From contig JAFQVC010000162.1 of the NCBI GenBank assembly GCA_017408205.1, positions 1 to 5,407 of the forward strand: a stretch of DNA of 5,407 nt, given 5' to 3'. Positions 4,751-5,407 of this stretch are shown here, one piece after another. The position numbers and the translations under genes are program-made. The stretch is from Clostridia bacterium. GTDB taxonomy: Bacteria; Bacillota; Clostridia; Monoglobales; Firm-18. The stretch's first letter is position 1; the number at the start of each line of letters is the position of its first letter. The notes below the pieces were generated by a model, which was given only the letters and a program-made list of their open reading frames with translations, did no database searches and had not been told where the DNA came from.

Positions 4751-5407
4751 TAAGACATTCGGCGCAGGAACTCCTAACGAAAAAATTCTGTTTACCGATT
4801 TTAATTTGGAAATAAAAGAGGGCGAATTTGTGGGTGTTGTAGGCAGTAACGGCTCGGGTAAAACTACAACCTTAAACATTATTTCAGGTGACATAGATAT
4901 TGACAATGGCGAAGTAATTTTAGACGATAAAAACATAACAAAATTACCAAACTATAAAAGAGCAAAAGAAATTGCAAGGGTGTTCCAGAATCCGTCAATG
5001 GGAACTTGTTCTTCAATGACAATTTTTGAAAACCTGTCTTTGGCTGACAACAAACTTAAAAGTTATAACCTTACAAAGGGGCTTAACATTAAAGCAAAAG
5101 ACAAATACAGAACACTGTTAGAGCAACTGGGTATGGGACTTGAAAACAGACTTTACGATGTTGTGGGAACATTGTCAGGCGGTCAGCGTCAGGCAATATC
5201 AATTATAATGTCAACACTTATAAAGCCGAAACTGCTACTGTTAGACGAGCACACAGCGGCACTTGACCCTAAATCTTCCGATACTGTTATGGAACTTACA
5301 CAAAAAATTGTAAGCGAACAGAAAATCACAACATTAATGGTTACTCATAATCTTCGTCACGCTGTTCAGTACGGTACAAGAACAGTTATGATGCACGACG
5401 GCAACAT
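4728..5407 (+). CDS. ABC transporter ATP-binding protein, TrpZ-like (COG1101), 3' end beyond window
   Basis: The first 226 codons of a cytoplasmic ABC ATPase are present, and the frame is still open at the right edge. Walker A is GSNGSGKTT at 39-47 with Lys45. The Q-loop is FQNP with Gln87, the signature LSGGQRQ is at 149-155, and Walker B LLLLDEH is at 169-175 with catalytic Glu174. The D-loop ALDP is at 178-181 and the switch His207 is in VTHN. All motifs for ATP hydrolysis are intact. The VFQNPSMGTCSSMTIFENL stretch (85-103) and the HAVQYG after the switch histidine are typical of the ATPase paired with COG2984/COG4120 importers. Family members are about 250-265 residues, so some 25-40 residues are missing. 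It powers the permease encoded immediately upstream, with which it overlaps by 23 nt. Confidence 0.93.
   Translation, partial: MLRLKNIDKTFGAGTPNEKILFTDFNLEIKEGEFVGVVGSNGSGKTTTLNIISGDIDIDNGEVILDDKNITKLPNYKRAKEIARVFQNPSMGTCSSMTIFENLSLADNKLKSYNLTKGLNIKAKDKYRTLLEQLGMGLENRLYDVVGTLSGGQRQAISIIMSTLIKPKLLLLDEHTAALDPKSSDTVMELTQKIVSEQKITTLMVTHNLRHAVQYGTRTVMMHDGN

Overview
The window is visibly A/T-rich. It has strong AGGAGG-type ribosome binding sites, short intergenic gaps, a Gram-positive-type lipoprotein signal and U-tailed intrinsic terminators. Together these suggest a low-GC Firmicute, probably in the class Clostridia; this is an inference from style and protein families, with no marker gene to confirm it.

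Layout. Positions 1-153 are non-coding and hold an imperfect palindrome of about 109 bp, possibly a MITE-like element. Positions 154-1617 carry a two-gene operon on the minus strand: first a Nudix hydrolase of the ADP-ribose pyrophosphatase type, then a PfkB/1-phosphofructokinase-family sugar-phosphate kinase, 18 bp apart and each with its own ribosome binding site. Positions 1618-1707 are a divergent promoter region. Positions 1708-2781 (plus) encode an unrecognised soluble protein that looks like a sialidase-type beta-propeller with an Asp-box and a C-terminal coiled coil. Positions 2904-5407 (plus) carry a three-gene ABC importer operon of the TrpXYZ-like type (COG2984 binding lipoprotein, COG4120 permease, COG1101 ATPase); the ATPase gene runs off the right edge.

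The most interesting part is the leader of the ABC operon. A textbook-perfect promoter (TTGACA, 17 bp, TATAAT) lies across the 3' end of the propeller gene. Immediately after the predicted start of transcription come six (G/U)AG triplets at an exact 5-nt period, then a strong intrinsic terminator. A possible antiterminator pairs part of the triplet array with the 5' arm of the terminator. This is the architecture of a TRAP (MtrB)-controlled tryptophan attenuator, placed in front of a transporter family that includes known or predicted aromatic amino acid importers. A second copy of the first 13 nt of the array overlaps the start codon of the binding protein, where it could act on translation. 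If correct, the operon imports tryptophan (or a related aromatic compound) and is switched off when tryptophan is plentiful. No mtrB gene is visible here, so the regulator itself is inferred.

How the genes work together: the lipoprotein captures the ligand outside the membrane, the permease carries it across and the ATPase powers transport. The Nudix-kinase pair is a separate unit in nucleotide-sugar or sugar-phosphate metabolism, and nothing in the sequence links it to the importer.
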